From: Rhodanobacter soli
GTDB lineage: Bacteria > Pseudomonadota > Gammaproteobacteria > Xanthomonadales > Rhodanobacteraceae
Reading direction: 5' to 3'
Length of the DNA stretch: 64,000 bases
Assembly (NCBI RefSeq): GCF_040548735.1
Contig: NZ_JBEPSD010000001.1
Coordinates: 124,001 to 188,000 of the forward strand
The position numbers and the translations under genes are program-made. Each line of letters starts with the position of its first letter. The first letter of the stretch is position 1. Under the pieces are notes generated by a model, which was not told the origin of the DNA, made no database searches, and worked only from the letters and a program-made list of their open reading frames with translations. Below are positions 12,753 to 22,663 of the stretch, one piece after another.

Positions 12753-12775
12753 GATGCTGACGCTTCGTCAGCATC
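12753..12775. promoter_or_regulatory. Perfect 10-bp inverted repeat before the YbdK-like gene
   Basis: GATGCTGACG and CGTCAGCATC are separated by CTT. The element ends 10 bp before the ATG at 12786, so it could be an operator or an mRNA hairpin that covers the ribosome binding site. It has no T-run, so it is not a terminator. It lies inside a longer in-frame extension (GTG at 12747), which weakens that extension as coding sequence. Confidence 0.5.
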
Positions 12776-12785
12776 GGAACTCAAG

Positions 12786-13931
12786 ATGACTGCAGAGCCT
12801 TTCAACGCCTACACGTTCGGCTTGGAGGAAGAGTTCTTCCTGGTCAGTCGCAAGACGCGTCGCGCTCCATCGCGCGTGCCCAAGGGATTCTTGAAGCTGT
12901 GTCGACAACGCTTCGGCGCCTATGTCGACCACGAATTGCTGCAATCCCAGATCGAGATCTGCTCGCCCGTATTCGACCACGTGGCGACAGCACATATGGA
13001 GATGCAGCGGCTGCGTCGTGGCGTCGCCGAAGTCGCTGATGCCGCCGGTTTAAGGCTCGTCGCGGCCGGCACGCATCCGCTAAGCGCCTGGCATCATCAA
13101 TCGCACACGGACAAATCGCGCTACGCACGCATCATCGATGATTTCCAGATGGTTGGACGCCGGAATCTGCTGTGTGGCCTGCACGTGCACGTTGCGCCAC
13201 CGGCGAATGTCGATCGCGTCGCGTTGATGAATCGCCTCATGCCATGGCTTCCATTGTTCCTTGCGCTGTCGACCTCGTCGCCTTTCTGGAACCGCCGATG
13301 CACGGGGCTGCTCAGCTATCGCCAGTCCGCCTATGACGAATGGCCTCGCGCCGGCATACCGGACTTCTTTGCTGACGAGGCCGAATACCAGACCTTTTGC
13401 GAACTGCTCAAAAGAGTCGATGCCATCAAGGACGCGAGCTTCCTGTGGTGGGCAATCCGTCCCGCACAACACTATCCCACGCTCGAGCTGCGCATCGCCG
13501 ACGCCTGCACCCATCTCGATGACGCTCTCGCGTTGGCCGCACTGTTCCGTTGCCTGGTTCGTGCCCATGTGCGCAGGCCCGAACTTGGCATGGCTCGAAC
13601 CGCCTTGACGCGCCGGATAATCGACGAGAATCGCTGGCGCGCGAAGCGCTTCGGCCTCGACGCGCGTTTCATCGACGAACACACTGGCGAGGCGATCGAG
13701 TGCGCTCGCGTGCTGGACGCCGCGATCCAGCTGGTATCGGAAGACGCGCACCAGTTCGGTTGCGAGGAATCGCTGCGGCACCTCGGCACGATCCTCGCCC
13801 GCGGCAGCAGCGCGCATGAGCAACTGGCTCTGTATCGCCACTTGCGGGATACAGGGTCGAACAATGCCGATGCGCTGCGCGCGGTGGTTGACTGGCTGGC
13901 TGAAACCAGCGTTCCCGCTTCAGTAGCGTGA
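12786..13931 (+). CDS. YbdK-type carboxylate-amine ligase (GCS2 family)
   Basis: 381 residues of the glutamate-cysteine ligase 2 family. The substrate-binding opening FGLEEEFFLVSRKTRRAP and the YARIIDDFQMVGRRNLLCGL segment with a following HVHV are diagnostic, as are FWNRRCTGLLSYRQSAYDEW and PTLELRIADACTH. Family members make weak gamma-glutamyl-cysteine or other gamma-glutamyl amides; the true substrate is usually unknown. The ATG at 12786 is chosen over the GTG at 12747, because the latter includes an inverted repeat. It sits at the end of the stress cluster, next to the DUF72 gene. Confidence 0.85.
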   Translation: MTAEPFNAYTFGLEEEFFLVSRKTRRAPSRVPKGFLKLCRQRFGAYVDHELLQSQIEICSPVFDHVATAHMEMQRLRRGVAEVADAAGLRLVAAGTHPLSAWHHQSHTDKSRYARIIDDFQMVGRRNLLCGLHVHVAPPANVDRVALMNRLMPWLPLFLALSTSSPFWNRRCTGLLSYRQSAYDEWPRAGIPDFFADEAEYQTFCELLKRVDAIKDASFLWWAIRPAQHYPTLELRIADACTHLDDALALAALFRCLVRAHVRRPELGMARTALTRRIIDENRWRAKRFGLDARFIDEHTGEAIECARVLDAAIQLVSEDAHQFGCEESLRHLGTILARGSSAHEQLALYRHLRDTGSNNADALRAVVDWLAETSVPASVA

Positions 13932-14336
13932 GACCGACACACCACCCATTTTCTGATAGGTACGCGTGGCCGCGTGGCGCTGGACAGTGCGCTGCACCTG
14001 ATCCGCGATGCGCGCGACATCGAGCGATGTTGCGAGGTGACGGAAGAGGGCGCCGGTGGTGAGCAGAGTGCACCAGGCTGGCCGTTTGCTCGCGAGAGTT
14101 CGGCATTCCGGGCAGTGAGCAGATGTTCAGACACTCGGATTGCGCCACGGACGGCAAAAAGGTTGAAATTCGTGCTCGTCAGCGTCGATCCCCTGAGTTT
14201 TCGCACAGCCTGGACCATGGCGGGCACTGTCCGCATTTGACGATCTAGACGGCACAGAACCCCATCTCGCCACCGTTTTTTTTGCGTCGCAGCGTGACAC
14301 CTTGCGTTTTCGGCGTGTTAATTGCCCCAGGGGATA

Positions 14337-14348
14337 TAGATCGATCCA
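14337..14348. promoter_or_regulatory. LacI-type operator-like palindrome, copy 1
   Basis: TAGATCGATCCA is a palindrome centred on CG with one mismatched pair. The 14-bp string TAGATCGATCCAAx is shared with copy 2, 488 bp downstream. A central CG is typical of LacI/GalR-family operators. Confidence 0.5.
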
Positions 14349-14824
14349 AGTCAGGAGTGATTCAGGGCATCTCGCTGCCGCGAAGGATCTGAAATGACTT
14401 GGAAGTGAGGTGGGGAGGGGCTAGGGACGCGCACGTCGGTGCCGCCCGGATGTCCTGCTTTCCGCCAGATCGGTTGAAAGCAATGGGAAGCGCCGCATGA
14501 AACCAGAAACCGTCCGTATTCCCGTGATGACAAGCCCATGCCCAGCATGCGTGCCGGCGCTCGCGGGGGCCGTTGCCAGCAACTGGGATGATGGCTGCCA
14601 CCGCATTCTCCGTACGGATCATGGGGTAGGGCTGGACCGCTGCCACCATCACTACAACGCGCGCGTTCGCGGCTCCGACCTCACCCATTTGTCTGGCTCC
14701 GGCTGCGCCGGGGCATGCGGCGGCGTGCCGCTTTGGCGACAGACCCGGACTTTCGCAGCAGCGCATCCGGGGCTTTAAAACTTCCACCGTTGACGAGTCG
14801 AGTGCCCGTATGGGCTACCAAAAT

Positions 14825-14840
14825 TTTAGATCGATCCAAA
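14825..14840. promoter_or_regulatory. LacI-type operator-like palindrome, copy 2
   Basis: TTTAGATCGATCCAAA is a 16-bp palindrome with a single mismatched pair and a central CG. It lies 112 bp before the chosen start of the TonB receptor, a fitting place for a sugar-responsive repressor. No LacI gene is present in the window. Confidence 0.6.
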
Positions 14841-14951
14841 TTGAGAGGAAGAAGGATGCCTGAAGCAATAAATCGCGCATCGCAGCAGTGATCAAACGGG
14901 GTCACCGCGCCGGCTCCTGAACGGCGCCCACCAAGTATGGGGAATCGACCA

Positions 14952-17900
14952 ATGACTTACCTGCCACACGTGTTTACGCGCAATCCGTTGTACGCCGCAC
15001 TCGCCTTGGCGACCTTGTCGGTTGGCGGCTGCCTGGGAATATCCACGGTCGCCTTTGCACAAACATCTGAGCCTGCTGCAACCTCAGCGACAACACCGGC
15101 GTCGGCGCCGACGTCCGATAGTGCAAAGGCGCAGGAGGACGACAAGGCCAAGAAAGCCAATAAGGAGAAAAACAGGAACGCAGCCAATCCCACGACGCTC
15201 CAAACGATCGTCGTCACGAGCTTTCGCCAGTCGGTCAACCAGAACATCCAGGACAAGCGCGATTCCAACTCCATCGTCGAGGTGATCAACGCGCAGAACA
15301 TCGCGCAGTTCCCCGCCAAGAACATCGCCGATGCGCTGGCGCACGTACCCGGCGTGGTCATCACCCGCGAATCCGGCGAAGGCAAGACGGTCAGCATCCG
15401 TGGCCTCGCGCCCGAGCTGACGCTGACGGAATTGAACGGCAACTACGTGGCTTCGGCCGACACTTCGGCCGGCCTGACCCGCTCGTTCAACTACACGCTG
15501 ATGCCGGCCAACATGTTCTCGGACATCAAGCTCTACAAGAGCCTGGAAGCGCGCCTGGACGAGGGCGGCATCGGCGGCAACGTGGACCTGCGCACGCGCC
15601 GCCCGCTGGAGATGAAGGCGAACGACGGCTTCGTGTCGTTGACCGGTGCGGGCTCCGACAACAGCAGCAGGATCACGCCCCAGGCCTCGGCGCTGTGGTC
15701 GTGGAAGAACAAGGACGAAACCTTCGGCATCCTGGTCGCGGGCACCTACCAGAAGCGCCGGGACGTCGACTACACGGCCAACGCGTCGAGCTGGCACTGG
15801 TGGGCGGACAACTGCTCCGACAGCACGACGTGTGCCCAACCGCCGGTCAACGTGCACGGTCAGCCGTACGACAGCAGCGTCGCTTCGAACATCGACCTGT
15901 GGGGGAACGGCGTGGTCGACCAGGCCGGCAATCAGTATTCGGGCTACTGGATGCCGCAGCAGTTCTCCACCAGCCAGAACCAGTTGGACCTGAAGACCAA
16001 GGGCGCCCAGGTCACGGTGCAATTCAAGCCCATCGATCATCTGCTGCTGACGGGCAACTACTTCCGCTTCCAACGGGAGCAGTCCCAGATCACCAACACC
16101 CTGGAGATTCCCGAATGGGGCCTGCCCAGCAACAACAACTTTGACGACCAGCAGGGCCGGCTGCTCGCGCCCAACGGCCTGACCTTCGATCCGTCGGGGA
16201 CCGTCGTCACCGGCGCGAACTATGTGCTCCCGCCTGCGGGCCAGGGCTGCAATTCGACGACGAACCCCAGCACCGGCGCGCAGCGCCAGGCGGTGGACGT
16301 CTGCTCCACGGAGATCCCGTGGCTCAACGGCAACTACTCCGTCGAAAAGGCCACCTCGCAGACCTTGAACATCCAGGGCGAGTGGGACAACGGCGGCAAC
16401 CTGAGCGGATCGTTCAACGTCGGCCGCACCTGGGCGACGGGCGGCCCGTCGATCGAGCTGGGCATGGCCGCCAAGCCGCGCAACTTCGTCAACGGCCAGT
16501 GGGTGGACGGCAGCAACGGCGCCGCGTGGACGCTGAACGGCAAGCCCACCATCACCGCCTCGCCCGACGTGCTGAAAAACATGCTCGCCGGCGCGGGGCA
16601 GGTGGACCTCGGCTCGACCGGCTCCAACATGGTCAATACCGACAACTCGCAGAACTTCGCCCAGGCGGACTTCACCTGGGCCTTCGACGACGGCTGGATG
16701 CAATCGCTGCAGTTCGGCGTCAAGTACCGCGACGGCCACGCCGAGCAGCAGAGCAATGAAGTGCGCTGGTACTGCAAGGGCACCACGCTGCAGTTCCAGA
16801 CCTGCGATCCGACGGCCGGCCAGCTGCCCGCGGACTTCCTCCTGCCGAGCATGCTCGACGGCAGCAACGAGGCCTACAACGACAGCATCTTCCCGGCGAT
16901 CAACTACCCGGCCTACTACAACTACCTCAATGCGACCTACGACCGGGTGATCTACAACCGCCCCGAGGACAAGTCCTCCATCGACGAGAAAATCTCGGCG
17001 GCCTACGTCCAGGCGAACTTCGACACGGGCGCGCTGCGCGGCAACGTGGGCCTGCGCTTCGTCAGCACGAAGCAGGACCTCACGGTCGCCAACCAGATCA
17101 CCACCAACAACGCGGTGTACTACCACGATGCGGCAGGCAACATCCTGATCTGCCCGGCCAGCGGCGTGAATGCCGGCGGCGGGCCGTGCGCGCCGGGCGA
17201 CTTCCAGTACCTGCCGCGCGAGCAGTCGGTGGTGGAGACGTTCTCCAATGCCTCCACCAGCAAGCGCTACAACAAGCTCCTGCCCAGCTTCAATGTCGCG
17301 TGGACCTTCGCGGAGGATTTCGTGCTGCGCGCCGCCGGCTCGCAGGCGCTGGCCCGCGCCAACTACACCGATCTGGCCCAGCTGGGCAGCCTCACCAACA
17401 ACACCCAGGCGTACTACGACGACCGCAAGCAGTTCGGCGCGCCCCCGCCGGGCTGGTACGGCAGCGGCGCCAACCCGGACCTGAAGCCGTTCACGGCCAC
17501 CCAGTTCGACCTGGCGGGCGAGTGGTACTACGCACCCGAATCGGTCGTCGGCCTGGATCTGTTCCAGAAGAAGGTGAAGAACTTCGTCGTACCGGTCACC
17601 GTCAACAACATCACGGTGAACGTCGGCGGCGCCGAAGAGAACTTCCTGCAGTACAGCACCAACGCCAACGGCCGCTCGGGCACCTCCAAGGGCGTGGAGC
17701 TGTACACCCAGCACACCTTCAAATCGGGTTTCGGTTATATAGCCAACTACACGCTCAACAAGACCAACGAGACCCCGGTTTCGCTCGGTGACACGCAGGT
17801 CGGCAAGTCGGAACTGATCGGCAGCGCCAAGTACGCGGCAAACGTGTCGTTGTTCTATGAAAAGAACGGGCTGTTGCTGCGCGCCACCAGCAACTGGATC

Positions 17901-18146
17901 GGCCGGACCATGCAGGGGCTCGCGGCAGGCCTGCCCATCTATACGCGGCCCTATCACCAGGTCGACCTGAACGGCGATTACGAATTCAACAAGCACCTGA
18001 TGCTGACCGCATCGGTCATCAACCTGACACGCGCCATGCCCCGCTCGTACCTGGGTAGCGACACGACGGCACGGCTAAACCAACTCGAATATGCCGGACG
18101 CCAGTACTACCTGGGCGTCACGTACAAGTTCGGCGCTGACGATTAG
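14952..18146 (+). CDS. TonB-dependent receptor (carbohydrate type)
   Basis: Outer-membrane transporter that imports a substrate by TonB energy. It has 1064 residues. A signal peptide (LYAALALATLSVGGCLGIST to about FAQ) leads to a Thr/Ala/Lys-rich linker, then the plug (VITRESGEGKTVSIRGLAPE with a following LTELNG), then a long beta barrel ending in the terminal YLGVTYKFGADD typical of the last strand. The size and plug match receptors of Xanthomonad carbohydrate-utilisation (CUT) loci. The ATG at 14952 has a good GGGGA upstream, while the ATG five codons earlier has none. It is followed by GH92 and GH2 genes, so the ligand is probably a mannose- or galactose-containing glycan. Confidence 0.92.
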   Translation: MTYLPHVFTRNPLYAALALATLSVGGCLGISTVAFAQTSEPAATSATTPASAPTSDSAKAQEDDKAKKANKEKNRNAANPTTLQTIVVTSFRQSVNQNIQDKRDSNSIVEVINAQNIAQFPAKNIADALAHVPGVVITRESGEGKTVSIRGLAPELTLTELNGNYVASADTSAGLTRSFNYTLMPANMFSDIKLYKSLEARLDEGGIGGNVDLRTRRPLEMKANDGFVSLTGAGSDNSSRITPQASALWSWKNKDETFGILVAGTYQKRRDVDYTANASSWHWWADNCSDSTTCAQPPVNVHGQPYDSSVASNIDLWGNGVVDQAGNQYSGYWMPQQFSTSQNQLDLKTKGAQVTVQFKPIDHLLLTGNYFRFQREQSQITNTLEIPEWGLPSNNNFDDQQGRLLAPNGLTFDPSGTVVTGANYVLPPAGQGCNSTTNPSTGAQRQAVDVCSTEIPWLNGNYSVEKATSQTLNIQGEWDNGGNLSGSFNVGRTWATGGPSIELGMAAKPRNFVNGQWVDGSNGAAWTLNGKPTITASPDVLKNMLAGAGQVDLGSTGSNMVNTDNSQNFAQADFTWAFDDGWMQSLQFGVKYRDGHAEQQSNEVRWYCKGTTLQFQTCDPTAGQLPADFLLPSMLDGSNEAYNDSIFPAINYPAYYNYLNATYDRVIYNRPEDKSSIDEKISAAYVQANFDTGALRGNVGLRFVSTKQDLTVANQITTNNAVYYHDAAGNILICPASGVNAGGGPCAPGDFQYLPREQSVVETFSNASTSKRYNKLLPSFNVAWTFAEDFVLRAAGSQALARANYTDLAQLGSLTNNTQAYYDDRKQFGAPPPGWYGSGANPDLKPFTATQFDLAGEWYYAPESVVGLDLFQKKVKNFVVPVTVNNITVNVGGAEENFLQYSTNANGRSGTSKGVELYTQHTFKSGFGYIANYTLNKTNETPVSLGDTQVGKSELIGSAKYAANVSLFYEKNGLLLRATSNWIGRTMQGLAAGLPIYTRPYHQVDLNGDYEFNKHLMLTASVINLTRAMPRSYLGSDTTARLNQLEYAGRQYYLGVTYKFGADD

Positions 18147-18299
18147 GCAAGGACACCCTAGGGTCGGGTTCACTCCTGGCCCGCGATGGGTAGGCCCGGA
18201 AAAAGAATGACAGCCGCCCGAACTACGGTCGTCCTCGATCGCCGTGCATCGGGTCCCGCACGGCGGAGGGTGCGCCTTCACCTCACATGGGAAAACACC

Positions 18300-20699
18300 A
18301 TGGAAACATCTGACGCACGCTCCCGCCGTGGCGCATCGTCGAACCGGAACCGCCCCAGGTTCCTGACGACTGCACTGGCGGTCCTCGCGCTGGGTAGCAT
18401 GGATGTGGTCCATGCCCAGGTCGTCGACGCGCCGCAGCGTGGGATGCATGCCGTCGACGCGGCCGACCCGCGGGTCGGCACCGCGCCGCTGGACCGGCAG
18501 GCACTGATCGGCAACGCGCCGCCTCCGGGCGAGTTGCTGTACTCGGGCCTCACCTCGCCGGGCGCGCGCCTGCCGCACAGTGCAACCGAGGCGGCGCCGG
18601 TCAACGTCAACCTCGATCTTAGCTACCCCATGGGCGTCGGCACGCCCTACTACTACACCAATCCGACGATGATCGGCTTCACCGGAGGTGGCGGTTCGAC
18701 CTACGGCGGCAACGCCGAGCCGATGGTCATGCCCGTGGTGGGCGACTGGACCGTGCCGCCGGCCTACACGCCGTCGTACTACGACAAGGCGCACGAGAAG
18801 GCTTCCCCCGGCTACTACTCGGTGAACCTGGACACGTTCCACACCCGCGTCGAACTGACGGCGACGCAGCGCACCAGCCTGATGCGCTTCACTTTCCCGG
18901 CAAGCCACCGCTCGAACGTCATCGTCAACCTGCGCCGCCAGGGCGGCCACGTGGAGGTGGTCGGCGACCGCACGATCCGCGGCGTCGCCGCGGACAAGCC
19001 GCGGGAGAACGACACGGACGGTCCCTGGTTCGTCGCCGAGTTCTCGCGGCCGTTCGTTGCCTTCGGCACCTTCCGCGCGAGCCGGGGCAGCGAAGACTGG
19101 GGCCTCGGCGACAAGGACGTGCAGGCCGAGCGGCGCATCGTGTCCGGCAGCTACGCGGGCGCCTACGTCACGTTCGACACAAAGGCCGGCGAGCAGGTGC
19201 TGGTGAGGATCGCCCACGGCCACAGCGCCGAGGAAGCGGAACAGCGGCTGCGCGCCGAGGACCCGGACGGCGACTTCGAGCGCGTGCACAACCAGGCGCG
19301 CGCGTCCTGGACGCGGTTGTTCGACCGCGTCGAAGTGACAGGCGGCACGCCGAAGCAGCGCATGCTGTTCTACTCCACCCTGTTCCAGTCGTTCGCCAGC
19401 CCGCGGCTGGTCGCACGCAAGGGCGAACGCTTCACCGACAGCAACGGCCAGGTGCGCGTGGCCGAGCACGACCGCTACGGGCCGGTGCCGTTCTGGGACA
19501 CCGGCCGCAACCAGATCGTGCTGTTGATGCTGCTCGAACCGCAGGTGGTGCAGGACATCATGCGCTCCGAGCTCGACATGGCGCGCGAGCGCGGCTACAT
19601 GAACACCTCGTTCCATGGCGACCATGCGGTGTTGCTCTACGACGGCGCGTGGCAGCGGGGCATTCCGTTCGACTACGCTGGCGCGTACACCTACCTGCGC
19701 AAGAACGCGACCGATCCCAAGGGTCCACGCCATTACCTGGACGAGTACGCGAAGAACGGCTGGATCGCCGACATCGTCCCGCCCGGCAATCCCAGTCCGC
19801 CCTATGCCGGCGGCAAGGCAGGCGTCGCCACCACGCTCGAATATGCCTGGGACGATCACGCGCTGGCCGACGTTGCCCGCCGGCTCGGCAAGGCGGACGA
19901 CGCTCGGATGTTCCTGCGCCGCGCCGCCAGCTACCGCAACGTGTTCGATCCGTCGACCGGCTTCATGCGTGGCAAGACCGCCGATGGCCAGTGGATCGCG
20001 CCGTTCGACCCGGGCGAGCCCTACTACAACTTCATGATGAAGGAGGCCTCGGGCTGGTCCACGCTGTGGCTGGTGCCGCACGACGTGCAGGGCCTGATCG
20101 ACCTGCTAGGCGGGCGCGCCGCGTTCAACGCCAAGCTCGACGCCTTCTTTTCCACGCCCTACCAGCCCAAAGGCATTTGCCGCGACTGCACCGGGATGAT
20201 TGGCCAGTACGTCCAGGGCAACCAGCCGGACCAGCAGGCGGCCTATCTCTATGCATGGAGCGGTCAGCCCTGGAAGACGCAGGCGCTGACACGCCGCATC
20301 CTCGCAGAGTTGTACGGCAGCGACGCCAGCGGCTACGGATTCCCTGGCATGGACGACCAGGGTTCCACCTCTTCGTGGTATGTGCTCAGCGCGATGGGCT
20401 TCTACCCGGTCGATCCTTCGAGCCCTGACTACATCCTCGGCAGTCCGATCTTCGACCGGGTCCGCCTGCACATGGGCAACGGCAAAGTCTTCGAGATCAT
20501 CGCGCGCAACAACTCGGCCCGGAACGTGTACATCCAGTCCGCCATGCTCAACGGCAAGCGGTGGACCAAGCCCTGGTTCAGCCACGCGGACATCGCGAAC
20601 GGCGCCACGTTGGTGCTCACGATGGGGCCCGAGCCAAACAAAGCCTGGGGTGCGGACCCGCACGACGCGCCGCCATCGATGTCGGTGCATCAGCAGTAA
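18300..20699 (+). CDS. GH92 family alpha-mannosidase
   Basis: Exported exo-acting alpha-mannosidase, as in the GH92 family, which uses an inverting calcium-dependent mechanism. It has 799 residues with a signal peptide (FLTTALAVLALGSMDVVHAQ). Family features: PVVGDWTVPPAYTPSYYDK, GYMNTSFHGDHAVLLYDGAW, the acid-bearing stretch NFMMKEASGWSTLWLVPHD, and the base-bearing YGFPGMDDQGSTSSWYVLSA with following MGFYPVDP. The start at 18300 gives the signal peptide. It is 153 bp after the receptor and is probably co-transcribed. GH92 members cut alpha-1,2, -1,3, -1,4 or -1,6 mannosides; the linkage cannot be told here. Confidence 0.92.
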   Translation: METSDARSRRGASSNRNRPRFLTTALAVLALGSMDVVHAQVVDAPQRGMHAVDAADPRVGTAPLDRQALIGNAPPPGELLYSGLTSPGARLPHSATEAAPVNVNLDLSYPMGVGTPYYYTNPTMIGFTGGGGSTYGGNAEPMVMPVVGDWTVPPAYTPSYYDKAHEKASPGYYSVNLDTFHTRVELTATQRTSLMRFTFPASHRSNVIVNLRRQGGHVEVVGDRTIRGVAADKPRENDTDGPWFVAEFSRPFVAFGTFRASRGSEDWGLGDKDVQAERRIVSGSYAGAYVTFDTKAGEQVLVRIAHGHSAEEAEQRLRAEDPDGDFERVHNQARASWTRLFDRVEVTGGTPKQRMLFYSTLFQSFASPRLVARKGERFTDSNGQVRVAEHDRYGPVPFWDTGRNQIVLLMLLEPQVVQDIMRSELDMARERGYMNTSFHGDHAVLLYDGAWQRGIPFDYAGAYTYLRKNATDPKGPRHYLDEYAKNGWIADIVPPGNPSPPYAGGKAGVATTLEYAWDDHALADVARRLGKADDARMFLRRAASYRNVFDPSTGFMRGKTADGQWIAPFDPGEPYYNFMMKEASGWSTLWLVPHDVQGLIDLLGGRAAFNAKLDAFFSTPYQPKGICRDCTGMIGQYVQGNQPDQQAAYLYAWSGQPWKTQALTRRILAELYGSDASGYGFPGMDDQGSTSSWYVLSAMGFYPVDPSSPDYILGSPIFDRVRLHMGNGKVFEIIARNNSARNVYIQSAMLNGKRWTKPWFSHADIANGATLVLTMGPEPNKAWGADPHDAPPSMSVHQQ

Positions 20700-20794
20700 T
20701 CACCGGAGTACCGCGATGCGGCCAGCTCCAGGCGCATGCAACGTTCCTCTCCGGGAATGGGCAAGCGCAGGGAACGTCTGATGAGGAAGGGCGA

Positions 20795-22663
20795 ATGACG
20801 GGAAACAGCAGGGTAGGTGGCGCCGGCATCTTGATAGGCGTGGCCATGGCGATGAGCTTCGCCTCGATAGCGATGGCGGCGCCAGAGCAGGCAGCCGTCT
20901 GGAACGGCAAGGTGGCACCCTTGGCGACGCCGTGGACGGCCGAGGTGTCGCCCCGCAACGCGTTGCCCGAGTACCCGCGCCCGCAGCTGGCGCGCCCGTC
21001 CCTGGAGCATCCGCAATGGATGAGCCTCAACGGGCTGTGGCAATACGCGCCGGATGGCGGGCAGGGCAAGCCGCCGTTCGGCCAGACGCTGAAGGGGCAG
21101 GTGCTGGTGCCGTATCCGATCGAGTCGGTGCTCTCGGGCGTGCAAAAGCATGCGGACTTCATGTTCTACCGCCGGCTGGTGGATATCCCGGCTGCCTTCA
21201 CCGCGCATGGCCAGCACGTGCGACTGAATTTCGGCGCGGTGGACCACGACGCCACGGTATACGTCAACGGCACGCAGGTGGCACGCCATGCCGGCGGCTA
21301 TACGTCCTTCAGCGCAGACATCACGCCGGCGCTTCGCCCTCACGGCCCGCAGGAGATCATCGTTGCCGTGCATGCACCGGTGGACGGCGCCAACGTGATG
21401 GTCGGCAAGCAGCGTCTGAAACCCGAAGGCATCTTCTACACCGCGGCCTCGGGGATCTGGCAATCGGTGTGGCTGGAACCGGTGCCGGCCACCAGCCTGG
21501 CGCAACTGAACTTCACCCCGGCACGCAGCCGAGACGCCTTCACCGTCACTTCGAAGCTGGACGGTCGCGGCGAGGGCGCCACGCTGCATGTCACCGCCTA
21601 CGCGGATGGCAAGGCGGTGGGCGAGGCGAGCGGACCGGCCGGCCAACCGCTGCATCTGGCCATCGCGCATCCGCGCCTGTGGAGCCCGAAGGATCCGTTC
21701 CTGTACACCTTCAAGGCCACGCTCATGCAGGGCGATCAACGCGACGAGGTGACCAGCTATGCCGGCCTGCGCACCATCGCCGTCGAGAAGGTCGGCGGGC
21801 GTAACCGCATCGTGCTGAACGGCAAGCCGACCTTCTTGCTGGCCACGCTGGACCAGGGCTACTGGCCGGATGGCATCTACACCGCGCCCACCGACGCGGC
21901 GCTCAAGTTCGACATACAGAAGACCAAGGACCTGGGCTTCAACACCATCCGCAAGCACATCAAGGTGGAGCCGGCGCGTTGGTATTACTGGGCCGACCGC
22001 ATCGGCCTGATGGTATGGCAGGACATGCCGGCGCTGCCGACCGGGCGCAACGACAAGCTCAGCGCCGCCGACAAGGCCAGCTTCCGCGCCGACGTCTCGG
22101 CCATCGTCGACCAGCTTGCGGGCGAAACCTCGATCATCGGCTGGATCCCGTTCAACGAGGGCTGGGGCCAGTGGAGCATTCCGGCCGCCGCCGAGCTGGC
22201 CGCGCAGATCAAGCAACTCGACCCTTCGCGCCTGGTCGATGCGCGCAGCGGCGCCAACTGCTGCGACACCAAGGGCGATCCGCACGCCGGCGACGTCTAT
22301 GACGTGCATGAGTACCAGGGCCCCGGCCTGCCCAGCCCGGATGCGGAACGCGCCGCCATCGACGGCGAGCACGGCGGCCTGACCCTGGATATTCCCGGCC
22401 ATATCTGGCCCAACACGCCGATCAACCCCTACGGCGCAGTGAAGGACCGCGCAGCGTTGACCGCCGGCTACGTCGCCAATACCACGGTGCTGCGCGACCA
22501 AGGCGTGGCCAAGGGCATGTCCGGAAGCGTCTACACCCAGATCACCGATGTCGAGGGCGAGCACAACGGCCTGTTCACCTACGACCGCAAGATCGAGAAG
22601 GTGGACGAAGCCAAGGTCCGCGCGATCAATGAGGCGACGACACGCGCAGGCGGGCAACCCTGA
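20795..22663 (+). CDS. GH2 family glycoside hydrolase (beta-galactosidase/mannosidase type)
   Basis: Exported retaining beta-glycosidase of 622 residues. A signal peptide (GILIGVAMAMSFASIAMA) is followed by the sugar-binding jelly roll (HPQWMSLNGLWQYAPDGG), the immunoglobulin-like domain and a TIM barrel. The acid/base Glu is probably in IPFNEGWGQW and the nucleophile Glu in DGEHGGLTLDIPGH, as in related short GH2 proteins. The ATG at 20795 follows a GGAAGGG. It is 95 bp after the GH92 gene and is likely the third member of the same operon. The exact activity is not determined by sequence; a beta-mannosidase would complement a mannosidase neighbour. Confidence 0.88.
   Translation: MTGNSRVGGAGILIGVAMAMSFASIAMAAPEQAAVWNGKVAPLATPWTAEVSPRNALPEYPRPQLARPSLEHPQWMSLNGLWQYAPDGGQGKPPFGQTLKGQVLVPYPIESVLSGVQKHADFMFYRRLVDIPAAFTAHGQHVRLNFGAVDHDATVYVNGTQVARHAGGYTSFSADITPALRPHGPQEIIVAVHAPVDGANVMVGKQRLKPEGIFYTAASGIWQSVWLEPVPATSLAQLNFTPARSRDAFTVTSKLDGRGEGATLHVTAYADGKAVGEASGPAGQPLHLAIAHPRLWSPKDPFLYTFKATLMQGDQRDEVTSYAGLRTIAVEKVGGRNRIVLNGKPTFLLATLDQGYWPDGIYTAPTDAALKFDIQKTKDLGFNTIRKHIKVEPARWYYWADRIGLMVWQDMPALPTGRNDKLSAADKASFRADVSAIVDQLAGETSIIGWIPFNEGWGQWSIPAAAELAAQIKQLDPSRLVDARSGANCCDTKGDPHAGDVYDVHEYQGPGLPSPDAERAAIDGEHGGLTLDIPGHIWPNTPINPYGAVKDRAALTAGYVANTTVLRDQGVAKGMSGSVYTQITDVEGEHNGLFTYDRKIEKVDEAKVRAINEATTRAGGQP

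Larger units (their letters stand above)
13932..14936. other. 1-kb gene-poor leader before the TonB receptor
   Basis: No convincing gene is seen. An open frame at 13974-14240 lacks a ribosome binding site and family features. Two copies of a LacI-type palindrome lie at 14337 and 14825. A run of eight T at 14276-14283 and an AT-rich stretch near 14820 suggest promoter and leader functions. The length is unusual for this compact genome. Confidence 0.5.

Noticed and set aside
12747-12785. GTG start for the YbdK-like gene
   Set aside because: The extension consists mainly of a perfect inverted repeat and lacks family sequence; the ATG at 12786 fits better.
13974-14240. 88-codon ORF in the receptor leader
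   Set aside because: No ribosome binding site, no motif and no compositional sign of coding.
14937-14951. Earlier ATG for the TonB receptor
   Set aside because: No ribosome binding site precedes it, while GGGGA is properly spaced before the ATG at 14952.
15084-17996. A 970-codon reverse-strand frame opposite the TonB receptor
   Set aside because: It is a codon-position artefact of the GC-rich receptor gene and has no recognisable domain.
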